Part shown: positions 33,090 to 43,082 of the stretch, piece by piece
How the letters are laid out: each line of letters opens with the position of its first letter
How positions within the stretch are numbered: the first letter of the stretch is position 1
Assembly: GCF_902499045.1 (NCBI RefSeq)
Contig: NZ_CABVPL010000055.1
Span: 1-55,170 of the forward strand
DNA from: Burkholderia latens
GTDB taxonomy: Bacteria > Pseudomonadota > Gammaproteobacteria > Burkholderiales > Burkholderiaceae
Reading direction: 5' to 3'
Length of the DNA: 55,170 nucleotides
Notes under the pieces: generated by a model
What the model saw: the letters and a program-made list of their open reading frames with translations, nothing else
Database searches by the model: none
What the model was told of the DNA's origin: nothing
Program-made: the position numbers and the translations under genes

Positions 33090-34073
33090 ATGAACCAGAT
33101 TCAGACCATGCGTGTGTTCGTCTGCGTCGCCGAGCAGCAGAGCTTCCGGCGCGCGGCGCACCATCTAGGCGTATCCAACGCGCTCGTCACGCGCTCGATC
33201 GCGATGCTCGAGTCTCACCTGAACACGCGGCTGATCCACCGCACCACGCGCAACCTGTCGCTGACGGAGGCCGGCCTGCGCTACCTCGACGGCTGCCGCG
33301 CGCTGCTCGAGGAATTCGATCATCTCGAGGCGTCCGTCGCGCATGCGGTGCGCGAGCCGGCCGGCACGCTGCGTGTGGTCGCGTCGGGCCTGCTGTCGCC
33401 GCTCGCGTTGACGCCGCTCGTCAGCGGGTTCCGGCACCGCTACCCCGAATTGCGCGTGCAGCTCACGGTCGCCGAAGGGCCGCTCGACGTGCTCGATTCG
33501 GGCTACGACGTCGGCATCGTCACCGGCGACCGGCTCGACGGCAACCCGACGCTGATCGGCCATGCGCTGCCGCCGAACCCGTTCGTCGCGTGCGCGGCGC
33601 CCGCGTATCTCGAACGGCGCGGCGAGCCGCGCGCACCGGACGACCTGCCCGGCCACGACTGGGTCGCGCTCGCGCCGCATCAGCATGCGCCGGCGTGGCG
33701 GCTCGTCGGCCACGACGGCGTCACGCATTCGATCACCGTGCGTCCGACCTGCACGGTCAACCAGCTCGCGCTCGTGCAGGCGGCGGCCGCCGCCGGGTCG
33801 GGCATCGCAGTGCTACCCGAATCGTGCGCGGCCGACGCGCTCGCCAACGGCACGCTCGTGCGGCTGCTGCCCGGCTACCGGATCGACGACCCGGACGCGC
33901 AGCTGTCGCTCGTCTACCCGAACCGGCAGTACGTGCCGGCCCGCACGCGCAGCTTCGTCGAGCACGCGCTCGAGCATTTCGGCATGCAGGCGGCCAGCGA
34001 ACGGACCGAGTACGGCTTCCTGCGCCCGCCGCGCACGCCCGATCGCGCCGATATCGTCACGGGGCTGCAGTAG
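33090..34073 (+). CDS. LysR-family transcriptional regulator
   Basis: This 327-residue regulator has an N-terminal HTH (SFRRAAHHLGVSNALVTRSI, residues 19-38) and the CrgA/AaeR-like effector domain (LTEAGLRYLDGCRALLEE, then RVVASGLLSPLALTPLV). It lies 30 bp upstream of the D-2-hydroxyacid dehydrogenase gene in the same direction, so it may be co-transcribed with it. The effector is unknown. Confidence 0.92.
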   Translation: MNQIQTMRVFVCVAEQQSFRRAAHHLGVSNALVTRSIAMLESHLNTRLIHRTTRNLSLTEAGLRYLDGCRALLEEFDHLEASVAHAVREPAGTLRVVASGLLSPLALTPLVSGFRHRYPELRVQLTVAEGPLDVLDSGYDVGIVTGDRLDGNPTLIGHALPPNPFVACAAPAYLERRGEPRAPDDLPGHDWVALAPHQHAPAWRLVGHDGVTHSITVRPTCTVNQLALVQAAAAAGSGIAVLPESCAADALANGTLVRLLPGYRIDDPDAQLSLVYPNRQYVPARTRSFVEHALEHFGMQAASERTEYGFLRPPRTPDRADIVTGLQ

Positions 34074-34103
34074 ACTGCACGCGACAGCCATCGGAGGTGC
34101 AGC

Positions 34104-35102
34104 GTGCGCGTGATCCTGTTCAGCAGCCGGCAGTACGACGACGACTCGTTTACCGCCGCGAACCGGCAGTTCGGCTATCGGCTGCATTTCCAGCCTTCTC
34201 ACCTCGACGCGGAAACGGCGATCCTCGCGCACGGCTATGACGTCGTGTGCCCGTTCGTCAACGACACCGTCGACGCGGCCGTGCTCGAGCGGCTCGCCGA
34301 CGGCGGCACCCGGCTGATCGCGCTGCGCTCGGCCGGCTTCAACCACGTCGATCTGGCGGCCGCCGAGCGGCTCGGCATCGCGGTCGTGCGCGTGCCAGCC
34401 TATTCTCCTCACGCGATCGCCGAGCATGCGGTCGCGCTGATCCTCGCGCTCAACCGCCGGCTGCCGCGTGCCGTTGCGCGCACGCGCGAAGGCGACTTCT
34501 CGCTGAACGGCCTGCTCGGCTTCGACCTGCACGGCAAGACCGTCGGCGTGATCGGCACCGGGCTGATCGGCCGCGTGTTCGCGAAGATCATGATGGGCTT
34601 CGGAATGCACGTGCTCGCGCATTCGATGCCGCCTTACGACGACGAACTGATCGCGTTCGGCGCGCGCTACGTCGAACTCGACGAACTGCTGCACCGTGCC
34701 GACATCGTCAGCCTGCACTGCCCGCTGCTGCCGTCCACGCACCATCTGATCAATGCGCGCACACTCGCACGGATGAAGCACGGCGCGATGCTGATCAACA
34801 CCGGCCGCGGCGGCCTCGTCGACGCGCACGCGCTGATCGACGCGCTCAAGTGCGGCCAGCTCGGCCATCTCGGGCTCGACGTGTACGAGGAGGAAGGCGG
34901 CCTGTTCTTCGAGGATCATTCCGATCTGCCGCTGCAGGACGACGTGCTCGCGCGCCTGCTGACGTTTCCGAACGTGATCGTCACGTCGCACCAGGCGTTC
35001 TTCACGCGCGAGGCGCTTGCCGAGATCGCGCACACGACGCTGCTGAACATCGACGCGTGGCGCGCCGGCACGCCGGCCAACGTCGTCACGGCGGGGCGCT
35101 GA
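34104..35102 (+). CDS. D-2-hydroxyacid dehydrogenase (D-lactate dehydrogenase, LdhA-like)
   Basis: This 332-residue NAD-dependent enzyme reduces pyruvate to D-lactate or a related reaction. The Rossmann motif is GKTVGVIGTGLIGRVFAKIM. Catalytic Arg is in INTGRGGLVDAHAL (near 235), Glu in LGLDVYEEEGGLFFED and His in VTSHQAFFTREAL. The GLFFED segment is typical of D-LDH rather than glyoxylate reductase. It uses a GTG start at 34104 with GGAGG 6 nt upstream. Confidence 0.92.
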   Translation: MRVILFSSRQYDDDSFTAANRQFGYRLHFQPSHLDAETAILAHGYDVVCPFVNDTVDAAVLERLADGGTRLIALRSAGFNHVDLAAAERLGIAVVRVPAYSPHAIAEHAVALILALNRRLPRAVARTREGDFSLNGLLGFDLHGKTVGVIGTGLIGRVFAKIMMGFGMHVLAHSMPPYDDELIAFGARYVELDELLHRADIVSLHCPLLPSTHHLINARTLARMKHGAMLINTGRGGLVDAHALIDALKCGQLGHLGLDVYEEEGGLFFEDHSDLPLQDDVLARLLTFPNVIVTSHQAFFTREALAEIAHTTLLNIDAWRAGTPANVVTAGR

Positions 35103-35243
35103 ACGACGGCGTCCGGTGCGATGTCCGATGCAGCGTTTCGCCGCCGCAACCATCAGCGATTCGTCATTTTGTTTCGATTGATGTAACGCCGCACGCGCAT
35201 CGTCTGCTATCGTTGCGCCGACCTTCCCCTGCTTCTGCCGCTC

Positions 35244-36008
35244 ATGCGTTTCGACGACTCCGCCATCGCCGCGGTCTACCGCGCGATCTTCGAACGGCGC
35301 GACATGCGCCACTTCACGCCGGCGCCCGTCGATCCGGCCACGCTCGCGCGGCTGCTGCGCGCGGCGCACCACGCGCCGAGCGTCGGCTTCATGCAGCCGT
35401 GGCGCTTCATCCGCATCACGGATCCCGCGCTGCGCGCCGCGATCCATGCGCTGGTGGAGGCCGAGCGCCGCGCGACCGCCGACGCGCTCGGCGAACGGCA
35501 GGACGAATTCATGCGGCTGAAAGTCGAAGGCGTGCGCGAATGCGGCGAACTGCTGGTCGTCGCGCTGACCGACGACCGCGAGCGCCACGTGTTCGGCCGC
35601 CGCACGCTGCCGGAGATGGACCTCGCGTCGGCCGCCTGCGCGATCCAGAACATGTGGCTCGCGGCGCGCGCCGAAGGGCTCGGGATGGGCTGGGTGTCGC
35701 TGTTCGACGTCGACGCGCTGCGCACGCTGCTGCGCATGCCGGTCGGCGCGAAGCCGATCGCCGTGCTTTGCGTCGGGCATGTCGACGCGTTCTATGCGAA
35801 GCCGATGCTCGAGGAAGAGCGTTGGGCCGCCCGGATGCCGATCGAAGCGTGCCTGTTCGAGAACGGCTGGGATGCGCAAGCGACGGCCGAAGCCGATGGC
35901 GCCGCGGCTTCCGTTGGTGCTGTCGGCGGCTCGTCACCCTCACCGGCGATCGCTGCGCCCGACGCAGGCGCCGAACCCGCACCGACCGAAACACTTCCGG
36001 AGCGCTGA
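35244..36008 (+). CDS. bluB: 5,6-dimethylbenzimidazole synthase BluB
   Basis: This 254-residue flavin-destructase of the nitroreductase fold makes the lower ligand of cobalamin from FMNH2. The BluB signatures are FERRDMRHFTPAPVD, AAHHAPSVGFMQPWRFIRIT (about 40-59) and the C-terminal AVLCVGHVDAFYAKPMLEEE. The core ends near residue 215. The last 40 residues (Ala/Pro/Ser-rich) are an added tail whose DNA is the first unit of a 97-bp tandem repeat. No other cob genes and no cobalamin riboswitch are adjacent. Confidence 0.93.
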   Translation: MRFDDSAIAAVYRAIFERRDMRHFTPAPVDPATLARLLRAAHHAPSVGFMQPWRFIRITDPALRAAIHALVEAERRATADALGERQDEFMRLKVEGVRECGELLVVALTDDRERHVFGRRTLPEMDLASAACAIQNMWLAARAEGLGMGWVSLFDVDALRTLLRMPVGAKPIAVLCVGHVDAFYAKPMLEEERWAARMPIEACLFENGWDAQATAEADGAAASVGAVGGSSPSPAIAAPDAGAEPAPTETLPER

Positions 36009-36224
36009 TCGGCCGACGGACGGCGACGCGTCACCCGCAACGACGATCGCTGCGCCGGACGCCGACTCCGAACGCGCATCGATCGGAACGCGTGCCGGCC
36101 GCTGAGCGAACGCCCGACGGCGATGCGTCGGAGCCGCCGGCGATATCGCCGCACTGGAGCACGGCGCCGACCCACGCCGATCGAAATCTCCCGGCCGCCG
36201 ACAGGGCGCGCGTTCCTGCGAAAC
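35934..36224. repeat. Degenerate 97-bp tandem repeat, three copies
   Basis: Copies lie at 35934-36030, 36031-36127 and 36128-about 36224, with an exact 97-bp period seen in the shared core CGATCGCTGCG (35947, 36044; degenerate at 36141). By eye, copies 1 and 2 agree at about three quarters of positions. Copy 1 encodes the end of BluB and its stop codon; copy 2 repeats that tail and stop in another frame. Confidence 0.75.
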
Positions 36225-36462
36225 GCCGGTTTGGCCGCTTCGTTCCGCCCCGATATTTCGCCGCGCATCGCGCCGCCCGACACCGCGAAATCCCACTCCG
36301 TGGCGCACCGATCCGCGCGCCGTCGCACACCGGCAACAGCAATTTTGGCCGCAAGCATAAGGGTTTTCACTGAAGTAGAATCGCGGCTGACGCCTCTCCG
36401 CCCTGCCCGTCCCGCGCATCCCGCGCCGACCTCGGGCCGCGCTTTTTCCATAGCCCACCGCG
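36009..36462. other. 454-bp spacer between bluB and the MFS gene
   Basis: The first half is the tandem repeat described separately. The second half has a run of lower GC near 36330-36385 with a -10-like TAGAAT at 36376. No independent gene is supported. Confidence 0.45.
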
Positions 36463-37623
36463 ATGCCCCTGCCCCTTTTCGCCCTTGCCGTCGCCGCATT
36501 TGGAATCGGTACCACCGAATTCGTGATCATGGGGCTGCTGCCCAACGTCGCCCGCGACCTCGGCGTGTCGATCCCGGCCGCCGGAATGCTCGTGTCGGGC
36601 TACGCGCTCGGCGTGACGATCGGCGCGCCGATCCTCGCGATCGTCACCGCGAAGATGCCGCGCAAGCGCGCGCTGATGGGCCTGATCGGGCTGTTCATCG
36701 CCGGCAACCTGTTCTGCGCGATCGCGCCCGGCTATGCGGTGCTGATGGCCGCGCGCGTCGTCACCGCGTTCTGCCACGGCGCGTTCTTCGGGATCGGCTC
36801 GGTCGTCGCGAGCAACCTCGTCGCGCCGAACCGGCGCGCGCAGGCGATCGCGCTGATGTTCACCGGCCTCACGCTCGCGAACGTGCTCGGCGTGCCGCTC
36901 GGCACCGCACTCGGCCAGGCGTACGGCTGGCGCGCGACGTTCTGGGCCGTCACCGGGATCGGCATCGCCGCGGCCGCCGCGCTCGCGGTGTGCCTGCCGA
37001 AGCACCTCGCAATGCCCGACACTAGCATCACGCGCGAATTCGGCGTGCTGAAGCACCCGCAGGTGCTGATGGTGCTCGGCATCAGCGTGCTGGCGTCGGC
37101 GAGCCTGTTCAGCGTGTTCACGTACATCACGCCGATCCTCGAGGACGTGACGGGCTTCTCGCCGCGCCAGGTCACGTACGTGCTGCTGCTGTTCGGCCTC
37201 GGCCTGACCGTCGGCGGCACGCTCGGCGGCAAACTGGCCGACTGGCGCCGGATGCCGTCGCTGATCGCGACGCTCGCACTGATCGGCGTCGTCCTCGCGC
37301 TGTTCGCCGGCACGATGCACATGCCGTTCGCGGCGCTCGCGACGATCTTCGTGTGGGGCATCCTCGCGTTCGCGATCGTGCCACCGCTGCAGATCCTGAT
37401 CGTCGATCGCGCGAGCGATGCGCCGAACCTCGCGTCGACGCTGAACCAGGGTGCCTTCAACCTCGGCAACGCGACGGGCGCGTGGCTCGGCGGGATGGCG
37501 ATCGGCTCGGGCGTGTCGCTCGTCAACCTGCCGTGGGTGGGCGTCGCGATGGCCGTCGCGGCGCTCGCGCTCACGCTGTGGTCAGCGTCGCTCGAACGCC
37601 GCCCGGTGAGCGTGCCGACCTGA
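36463..37623 (+). CDS. MFS transporter, DHA1 (AraJ/YdhP-like)
   Basis: This 386-residue, 12-helix inner-membrane protein has the start FGIGTTEFVIMGLLPNVA and motif A region GAPILAIVTAKMPRKRALM, typical of the AraJ/YdhP/PbuE group. Members export sugars, nucleosides or drugs. The start at 36463 fits the family. It is a single gene whose substrate cannot be predicted. Confidence 0.9.
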   Translation: MPLPLFALAVAAFGIGTTEFVIMGLLPNVARDLGVSIPAAGMLVSGYALGVTIGAPILAIVTAKMPRKRALMGLIGLFIAGNLFCAIAPGYAVLMAARVVTAFCHGAFFGIGSVVASNLVAPNRRAQAIALMFTGLTLANVLGVPLGTALGQAYGWRATFWAVTGIGIAAAAALAVCLPKHLAMPDTSITREFGVLKHPQVLMVLGISVLASASLFSVFTYITPILEDVTGFSPRQVTYVLLLFGLGLTVGGTLGGKLADWRRMPSLIATLALIGVVLALFAGTMHMPFAALATIFVWGILAFAIVPPLQILIVDRASDAPNLASTLNQGAFNLGNATGAWLGGMAIGSGVSLVNLPWVGVAMAVAALALTLWSASLERRPVSVPT

Positions 37624-37722
37624 CGCGCATGACGCGCGGCCGAACGCGCTGCGCACGCAACGCCATTCGATCCCGATCGCCTTCATGGACCTTTCAATGT
37701 CGGCGGTGTAGCATCCCGGCCG

Positions 37723-38883
37723 ATGAAAGCCATTCTCAACCGTGATTTCGTCGCGCTGATCCTGAGCGTCGCGGTAGTCGGCCTTGGCACCGGCGCCACG
37801 CTGCCGCTCACCGCGCTCGCGCTGACCGAAGCCGGCCACGGCACCAACATCGTCGGCATGCTGACGGCCGCGCAGGCCCTCGGCGGCCTCGCGATCGTCC
37901 CGTTCGTTACCGCGCTCGCGCGGCATATCGGCGCGCGCCGCGCGATCGTCGTGTCGGTCGTGCTGCTCGCCGCGGCCACCGCGCTGATGCAGTTCACGTC
38001 GAATCTCGTCGTATGGGCCGTGCTGCGCGTGCTGTGCGGCGCCGCGCTGATGCTGCTGTTCACGATCGGCGAGGCGTGGGTCAACCAGCTCGCCGACGAT
38101 TCGACGCGCGGCCGCGTGGTCGCGATCTACGCGACCAATTTCACGCTGTTCCAGATGGCCGGCCCCGTGCTCGTCAGTCAGATCGCCGGTGCGGCGAGCA
38201 TCCGCTTCGGGCTGTGCGGCGCGCTGTTTCTGCTCGCGCTGCCGACGCTCGCGACGATCCGGCGCGCGCCGCTCGCCGGCGACGATGCGCATCACGCCGC
38301 GCACGACAGCTGGCTCGCCGTGCTGCCGCGCATGCCCGCGCTGATCATCGGCACCGGCTTCTTCGCACTGTTCGACACGCTCGCGCTGTCGCTGCTGCCG
38401 CTCTACGCGATGGATCACGGCGTCGCGAGCGCGACCGCGGTGCTGCTCGCGTCGATCATGCTGTTCGGCGATACCGCGATGCAGTTTCCGATCGGCTGGC
38501 TCGCGGACAAGCTCGGCCGCGAACGCGTGCACCTCGGCGCCGGCTGCATCGTGCTCGCAGGCCTGCCGCTGCTGCCGTTCGTGATCGCGAATCCGTGGCT
38601 GTGCTGGCCGCTGCTGTTCGTGCTCGGCGCGGCGGCCGGCAGCATCTACACGCTGTCGCTCGTCGCGTGCGGCGAACGGTTCCGCGGCGCGGCGCTCGTC
38701 ACCGCGAGCTCGCTCGTGTCGGCGTCGTGGAGCGCCGCGAGCTTCGGCGGCCCGCTGGTTGCCGGCGCGTTGATGGAGCAACTGGGCAGCAACGCGCTGG
38801 TCGGCGTGCTGATCGTCTGCGTCGCTGCGTTCGTCGCGGCCGCGCTGTGGGAACGACGCGGCGCCGTGCAGCACGCGGTCTGA
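37723..38883 (+). CDS. MFS transporter, YcaD-like
   Basis: This 386-residue, 12-helix protein resembles the YcaD/MFS_1 group. It has GLGTGATLPLTALALTEAG in helix 1, TIGEAWVNQLADDSTRGRVV in the centre and DTAMQFPIGWLADKLGRERV as the mid-protein motif A. It lies 99 bp after the other MFS gene in the same direction. The two share the fold but are not close duplicates by eye. Substrate unknown. Confidence 0.9.
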   Translation: MKAILNRDFVALILSVAVVGLGTGATLPLTALALTEAGHGTNIVGMLTAAQALGGLAIVPFVTALARHIGARRAIVVSVVLLAAATALMQFTSNLVVWAVLRVLCGAALMLLFTIGEAWVNQLADDSTRGRVVAIYATNFTLFQMAGPVLVSQIAGAASIRFGLCGALFLLALPTLATIRRAPLAGDDAHHAAHDSWLAVLPRMPALIIGTGFFALFDTLALSLLPLYAMDHGVASATAVLLASIMLFGDTAMQFPIGWLADKLGRERVHLGAGCIVLAGLPLLPFVIANPWLCWPLLFVLGAAAGSIYTLSLVACGERFRGAALVTASSLVSASWSAASFGGPLVAGALMEQLGSNALVGVLIVCVAAFVAAALWERRGAVQHAV

Positions 38884-38905
38884 TGCAGAGCGGCGTCGAC
38901 GCTGA

Positions 38906-38934
38906 AGTCGGAGTCGCAGTCGCAGTCGCAGTCG
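38906..38934 (+). repeat. Hexanucleotide microsatellite (GTCGCA)n
   Basis: AGTCGG-AGTCGC-AGTCGC-AGTCGC-AGTCGG: five tandem six-base units begin 22 bp downstream of the MFS stop codon, outside any gene. Confidence 0.7.
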
Positions 38935-38997
38935 GCGTTGATGATCGTGCACCGGTGCGCACCGGCCCGCACGCGCCGCTTCCCGGTCAACGAAAAC

Positions 38998-39016
38998 GGC
39001 CCGCGCAATGCGGGCC
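38998..39016 (-). terminator. Terminator of the hmg/fah operon
   Basis: GGCCCGC-ATTGC-GCGGGCC on the minus strand is a perfect 7-bp stem followed by GTTTTCGTT. It lies 53 bp after the fahA stop codon. Confidence 0.75.
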
Positions 39017-39069
39017 GCCTTGTCTTCGAAAGCGCGAGCGATGTGCCGCGCGCCCGTACCGCTACGCGG

Positions 39070-40374
39070 TTACGCGCTGCGCGCCGGCAGGATCTTCCCC
39101 GCACACGTACCGAAGCCGACGCGATAACCGTCGCCCTGGCACCAGCCGGCGAGCGTGAGCTCGTCGCCGTCCTCGATGAACGTGCGGCTGCCGCCGCCGT
39201 TCAGCGCGACCGGCTCCTTGCCGTTCCACGTCAGTTCGAGCAGGCTGCCGAACGAATCCTTCGTCGGCCCGCTGATCGTGCCCGAACCCATCAGGTCGCC
39301 CACGCGCGTGTTGCAGCCCGCGACCGTGTGATGCGCGAGCTGCTGCGCCATCGTCCAGTACATGTGCTTGAAGTTCGTGCGGCAGACCGACGTCGCCTCG
39401 GCGGCCCCTTCGGCGCGCAGCGTCACTTCCAGCGCGATGTCGAACGCATGCTTGCCCGCGTGCCGCAGATATGCGAGCGGCTGCGGCGATTGCTCGGGCT
39501 GCGCGACGCGGAACGGTTCGAGCGCGTCGAGCGTGACGATCCACGGCGAGATCGTCGTCGCGAAGCCCTTCGAGTTGAACGGCCCGAGCGGCACGTATTC
39601 CCACTGCTGGATGTCGCGCGCGCTCCAGTCGTTCAGCAGCACCATCCCGAAGATATGCGCTTCCGCGTCCTCGCATGCGATCGGCTCGCCGAGCGCGTTG
39701 CCCTTGCCGACGATGAAGCCCGTCTCCAGTTCGATGTCGAGCTTGCGGCACGCGCCGAACACCGGACGCTCGTGGTCCGGCAGCTTCAGTTGCCCGCTCG
39801 GGCGCCGCACCGGCGTGCCGCTCACGACCACCGACGACGCGCGGCCGTTGTAGCCGATCGGCATCTCCGACCAGTTCGGCAACAGCGCATTCTTCGGATC
39901 GCGGAACATCGAGCCGACGTTGGTCGCATGCTCCTTCGACGAATAGAAATCGGTGTAGCCGGGAATGTCGACCGGCAGATGCAGCGCCGCGTCGCGCTGC
40001 GGCACCAGCACCTTCGCGCGCAATGCCGCATCGTCGCGCAGCCGCGCGTCATCGCGCGAGAACAGGTCGGACAGCTGCACGCGCACGCCACGCCATGCGT
40101 CGCGGCCGAGCGAGATGAACGCATTGAGCGTCGGCGCAGCGAACACGTCTGCGCCTGCCGGCAGCGCGACGAGGCCCGCACGCGCGAGCGCGGCGAGGTC
40201 GACGATCTGATCGCCGAGCGCGACGCCCGCACGGCGCGCCGTCTGCTTCGCATCGCTGAAGATGCCGAACGGCAGGTTCTGGATCGGGAAATCGCACGCG
40301 GGATCGTTCGCGGCGTCGACCCAGCTCTTGCGAGCCGGGTCGAGCGTTGCGCGCCAGTCTTGGGTGTCGCTCAT
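39070..40374 (-). CDS. fahA: Fumarylacetoacetase
   Basis: This 434-residue cytoplasmic metal-dependent hydrolase splits 4-fumarylacetoacetate to fumarate and acetoacetate, the last step of tyrosine/homogentisate breakdown. Landmarks are [11 protein letters not shown], the [15 protein letters not shown] segment containing the catalytic His, and the metal-site glutamates in [12 protein letters not shown] and [14 protein letters not shown]. Its ATG overlaps the hmgA stop (ATGA), so it is translationally coupled as the last gene of the operon. Maleylacetoacetate isomerase is not in the window and must be elsewhere. Confidence 0.97.
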   Translation of the reverse strand: MSDTQDWRATLDPARKSWVDAANDPACDFPIQNLPFGIFSDAKQTARRAGVALGDQIVDLAALARAGLVALPAGADVFAAPTLNAFISLGRDAWRGVRVQLSDLFSRDDARLRDDAALRAKVLVPQRDAALHLPVDIPGYTDFYSSKEHATNVGSMFRDPKNALLPNWSEMPIGYNGRASSVVVSGTPVRRPSGQLKLPDHERPVFGACRKLDIELETGFIVGKGNALGEPIACEDAEAHIFGMVLLNDWSARDIQQWEYVPLGPFNSKGFATTISPWIVTLDALEPFRVAQPEQSPQPLAYLRHAGKHAFDIALEVTLRAEGAAEATSVCRTNFKHMYWTMAQQLAHHTVAGCNTRVGDLMGSGTISGPTKDSFGSLLELTWNGKEPVALNGGGSRTFIEDGDELTLAGWCQGDGYRVGFGTCAGKILPARSA

Positions 40375-41705
40375 CGTTGCTCCGGATTGAAGTGTTTCTT
40401 GATGCCTTGCCAGCATTCGAAGTAGTCGGCCTGCAGCTGCGCGGTGTCGAGCGCATAGCGCGTCGGCCGGATCAGCGTGCGGGTTTCGAACATGAACGCC
40501 ATCGTCGCGTCGATCTTGTGCGGCTTCGTCGTGTCGCTCGCCGACGCCTTCTCGAACGTGTCCGCGTCCGGCCCGTGGCCCGACATGCAGTTGTGCAGGC
40601 TCGCGCCGCCCGGCACGAAGCCCTCGGCCTTCGCGTCGTACGCGCCGTGCACGAGGCCCATGAACTCGCTCGCGACGTTGCGGTGGAACCACGGCGGGCG
40701 GAACGTATCCTCGGCCGCGAGCCAGCGCGGCGGGAAGATCACGAAGTCGATCGTGTCGACGCCCGGCGTGTCGCTCGGCGACTGCAGCACGAGGAAGATC
40801 GACGGATCGGGATGGTCGAAGCTGATCGAGCCGATCGTGTTGAACAGGCGCAGGTCGTACTTGTACGGCGCGTAGTTGCCGTGCCATGCGACGACGTCGA
40901 ACGGCGAATGGCCGATGTCCGCGCGCCACAAGCGCCCGTTCAGCTTCGCGACGAGTTCGAACGCGCCTTCGCGATCCTCGTACGCAGCCTGCGGCGTCAG
41001 GAAGTCGCGCGGGTTCGCGAGCCCGTTCGAGCCGATCGGGCCGAGGTCCGGCAGGCGCAGCAACGCGCCGAAGTTCTCGCAGATGTAGCCGCGCGCGGCG
41101 CCGTCCGGCAGCGCGACCGAAAAACGCACGCCGCGCGGAATCACCGCGATCTCGGCAGGCTCGACGTCGAGGCGGCCGAACTCCGTCGCGATGAAGAGCC
41201 GCCCGTGCTGCGGCACGATCAGCAGCTCGCCGTCCGCGCTGTAGAAGAAACGGTCCTGCATCGAGCGGTTCGCCGCATACAGATGAATCGCGCAGCCGTT
41301 CATCGCGGCCGCCGAGCCGTTGCCGGCCATCGTGACGAGCCCTTCGACGAAATCGGTCGGCTCGACCGGCATCGGCAGCGGATCCCAGCGCAGCTGGTTC
41401 GGCGGCGTCGGCGGCACGTCGGCCGAGTCGCCGAATTCCGCCACGAGCCGCTGCGGCCCCGTGAACGGCTCGAACGGCCGGTGCACGGCCGCCGGCCGGA
41501 TCCGGTACAGCCACGAGCGGCGGTTGTGGGCGCGCGGCGCGGTAAACGCGGTGCCCGACAACTGCTCCGCATACAGCCCGTACGGCGCACGCTGCGGCGA
41601 GTTGCGGCCGTGCGGCAACGCGCCGGGCAGCGCCTCGGTCGCGAATTGGTTCGCGAAGCCGCTCAGGTAGCCGGCGGTCGCCGGTTTCGACAGGTCAAAC
41701 GTCAT
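40371..41705 (-). CDS. hmgA: Homogentisate 1,2-dioxygenase
   Basis: This 444-residue iron(II) dioxygenase opens homogentisate to maleylacetoacetate. It has the N-terminal [18 protein letters not shown], the Fe-ligand segment H-x5-E in [13 protein letters not shown], and [12 protein letters not shown] with further conserved His residues. Length is typical. The AAAGGAAACG site precedes the ATG, 15 bp after the transporter gene. It is coupled to fahA by a 4-nt overlap. Confidence 0.98.
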   Translation of the reverse strand: MTFDLSKPATAGYLSGFANQFATEALPGALPHGRNSPQRAPYGLYAEQLSGTAFTAPRAHNRRSWLYRIRPAAVHRPFEPFTGPQRLVAEFGDSADVPPTPPNQLRWDPLPMPVEPTDFVEGLVTMAGNGSAAAMNGCAIHLYAANRSMQDRFFYSADGELLIVPQHGRLFIATEFGRLDVEPAEIAVIPRGVRFSVALPDGAARGYICENFGALLRLPDLGPIGSNGLANPRDFLTPQAAYEDREGAFELVAKLNGRLWRADIGHSPFDVVAWHGNYAPYKYDLRLFNTIGSISFDHPDPSIFLVLQSPSDTPGVDTIDFVIFPPRWLAAEDTFRPPWFHRNVASEFMGLVHGAYDAKAEGFVPGGASLHNCMSGHGPDADTFEKASASDTTKPHKIDATMAFMFETRTLIRPTRYALDTAQLQADYFECWQGIKKHFNPEQR

Positions 41706-41720
41706 CGTTTCCTTTCTCCA

Positions 41721-43082
41721 TCAATTCATGGCGGCGTTCGGCGCCTGCGCACCGCCGCGCCGCGTGACGCCGGCCAGGCCCAGCACGAACAGCGCCGAGC
41801 ACAGCACCGGTACCGCGGCCGCGTGGAACAGCGCGCCGTTGGTCCAGTTCAGTGCAATCAGTTGTCCGCCGACGAGCGGCCCGAGCACGGAGCCGATCCG
41901 GCCGATGCCGAGGCTCCAGCCGATGCCGGTCGAGCGCAGCGACGTCGGGTAATACTGGCCGGCGAGCGCGTTCACGGCCGGCTGGCCGCCGACCACGCAG
42001 AAGCCGCCTGCGAACACGACGACCAGCAGCCACGGCAGCGCATGCGCGACCGACCCGATCAGGCCGACCGACACGGCCGCGCACGCGAAGCACGCGAACA
42101 GCACACGCACGAAGCCGTAGCGCTCGATGAACCAGCCGAGCGACAGCGTGCCGATCACGCCGCCCGTCTGCAGCACCGTGCCGACGATCACCGCCGTGCC
42201 CGGCGAATAGCCCGCGTCACGCATCACGGTCGGCAGCCAGTTCGACAGGAAATACAGGTCGATCAGGTTCATGAAGCTGATCGCCCACAACAGCAGCGTG
42301 ACCGGCAGGCGGCCGTCACGGAACAGTTCGGCGACCGGCGCGCCGCTCGTCGCGCGCTCGCGCACGGCAAGCCGCGTGTTCGCATCGATACCGGCGTGCG
42401 GCGCGAAACCCGCGAGCCAGTCGCGCGCCTGCGCGTCGCGGCCTTTCAGCACCAGGAACTGCAGCGACTCCGGCAGCCGCGCGGCCATCGCGATCGCGAG
42501 CACGAGCGGCACCGCGCCGCCGACGAAGAACACCGAGCGCCAGCCGAGCGCCGGAATCAGCGCGGCGCTGATGAAGCCGCCGATCGCCGCGCCGAGCGTG
42601 AAGCCGCACGACACGATCATCATTCGCTTCACGCGATGCGCGCCCGGACTGAACTCGCCGACCAGCGCCATCGCGTTCGGCATGATGCAGCCGAGGCCGA
42701 GGCCCGTGACGAAGCGCAGCGCGATCAGCACCGGGATCGAGCCCGCGAACGGCGTCGCGAGCATCGTCACCGCGAAGAACAGCGTCGAGCCGATCAGCAC
42801 CGGGCGCCGGCCGATCCGGTCGGCCAGCACCGACAATCCGAGCGCGCCGAGCAGCATCCCGAACAGGCTCGCGCTGAACACGGGCCCGAGCGCCTGCTTC
42901 GGCACGCCCCATTCGGCGATCACGCTCGGCGCGACGTAGCCCATCGCCTGCGCATCGAAGCCGTCGATCACGAGGCACAGCCCGCACAGGATCAGCAACA
43001 TCCAGTGAAAACCCGGGCGTTGCGTGTCGTCGATCACGCGCTCGACTTCGACCACGCGCGTAGCGGCTTGCGCGGCGCTCAT
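41721..43082 (-). CDS. MFS aromatic-acid:H+ symporter (AAHS/PcaK-like), candidate 3-hydroxyphenylacetate transporter
   Basis: This 453-residue, 12-helix transporter of the aromatic acid:H+ symporter family has the helix-1 DGFDAQAMGYVAPSV motif and the loop 2-3 motif VLADRIGRRPVLIG. Its ATG overlaps the stop of the DUF2783 gene (ATGA) and it lies 15 bp before hmgA, so it is expressed with the hydroxylase and ring-cleavage genes. By context it should import the hydroxylase substrate, most likely 3-hydroxyphenylacetate; in P. putida the equivalent is MhaC. Confidence 0.87.
   Translation of the reverse strand: MSAAQAATRVVEVERVIDDTQRPGFHWMLLILCGLCLVIDGFDAQAMGYVAPSVIAEWGVPKQALGPVFSASLFGMLLGALGLSVLADRIGRRPVLIGSTLFFAVTMLATPFAGSIPVLIALRFVTGLGLGCIMPNAMALVGEFSPGAHRVKRMMIVSCGFTLGAAIGGFISAALIPALGWRSVFFVGGAVPLVLAIAMAARLPESLQFLVLKGRDAQARDWLAGFAPHAGIDANTRLAVRERATSGAPVAELFRDGRLPVTLLLWAISFMNLIDLYFLSNWLPTVMRDAGYSPGTAVIVGTVLQTGGVIGTLSLGWFIERYGFVRVLFACFACAAVSVGLIGSVAHALPWLLVVVFAGGFCVVGGQPAVNALAGQYYPTSLRSTGIGWSLGIGRIGSVLGPLVGGQLIALNWTNGALFHAAAVPVLCSALFVLGLAGVTRRGGAQAPNAAMN

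Noticed and set aside
35103-35243. Cobalamin riboswitch before bluB
   Set aside because: No B12-box-like core or paired stem set is visible in the 141 bp; only ordinary promoter-like sequence.
35934-36224. CRISPR array
   Set aside because: Units are contiguous, 97 bp long and diverged, with no repeat/spacer alternation and no cas genes.
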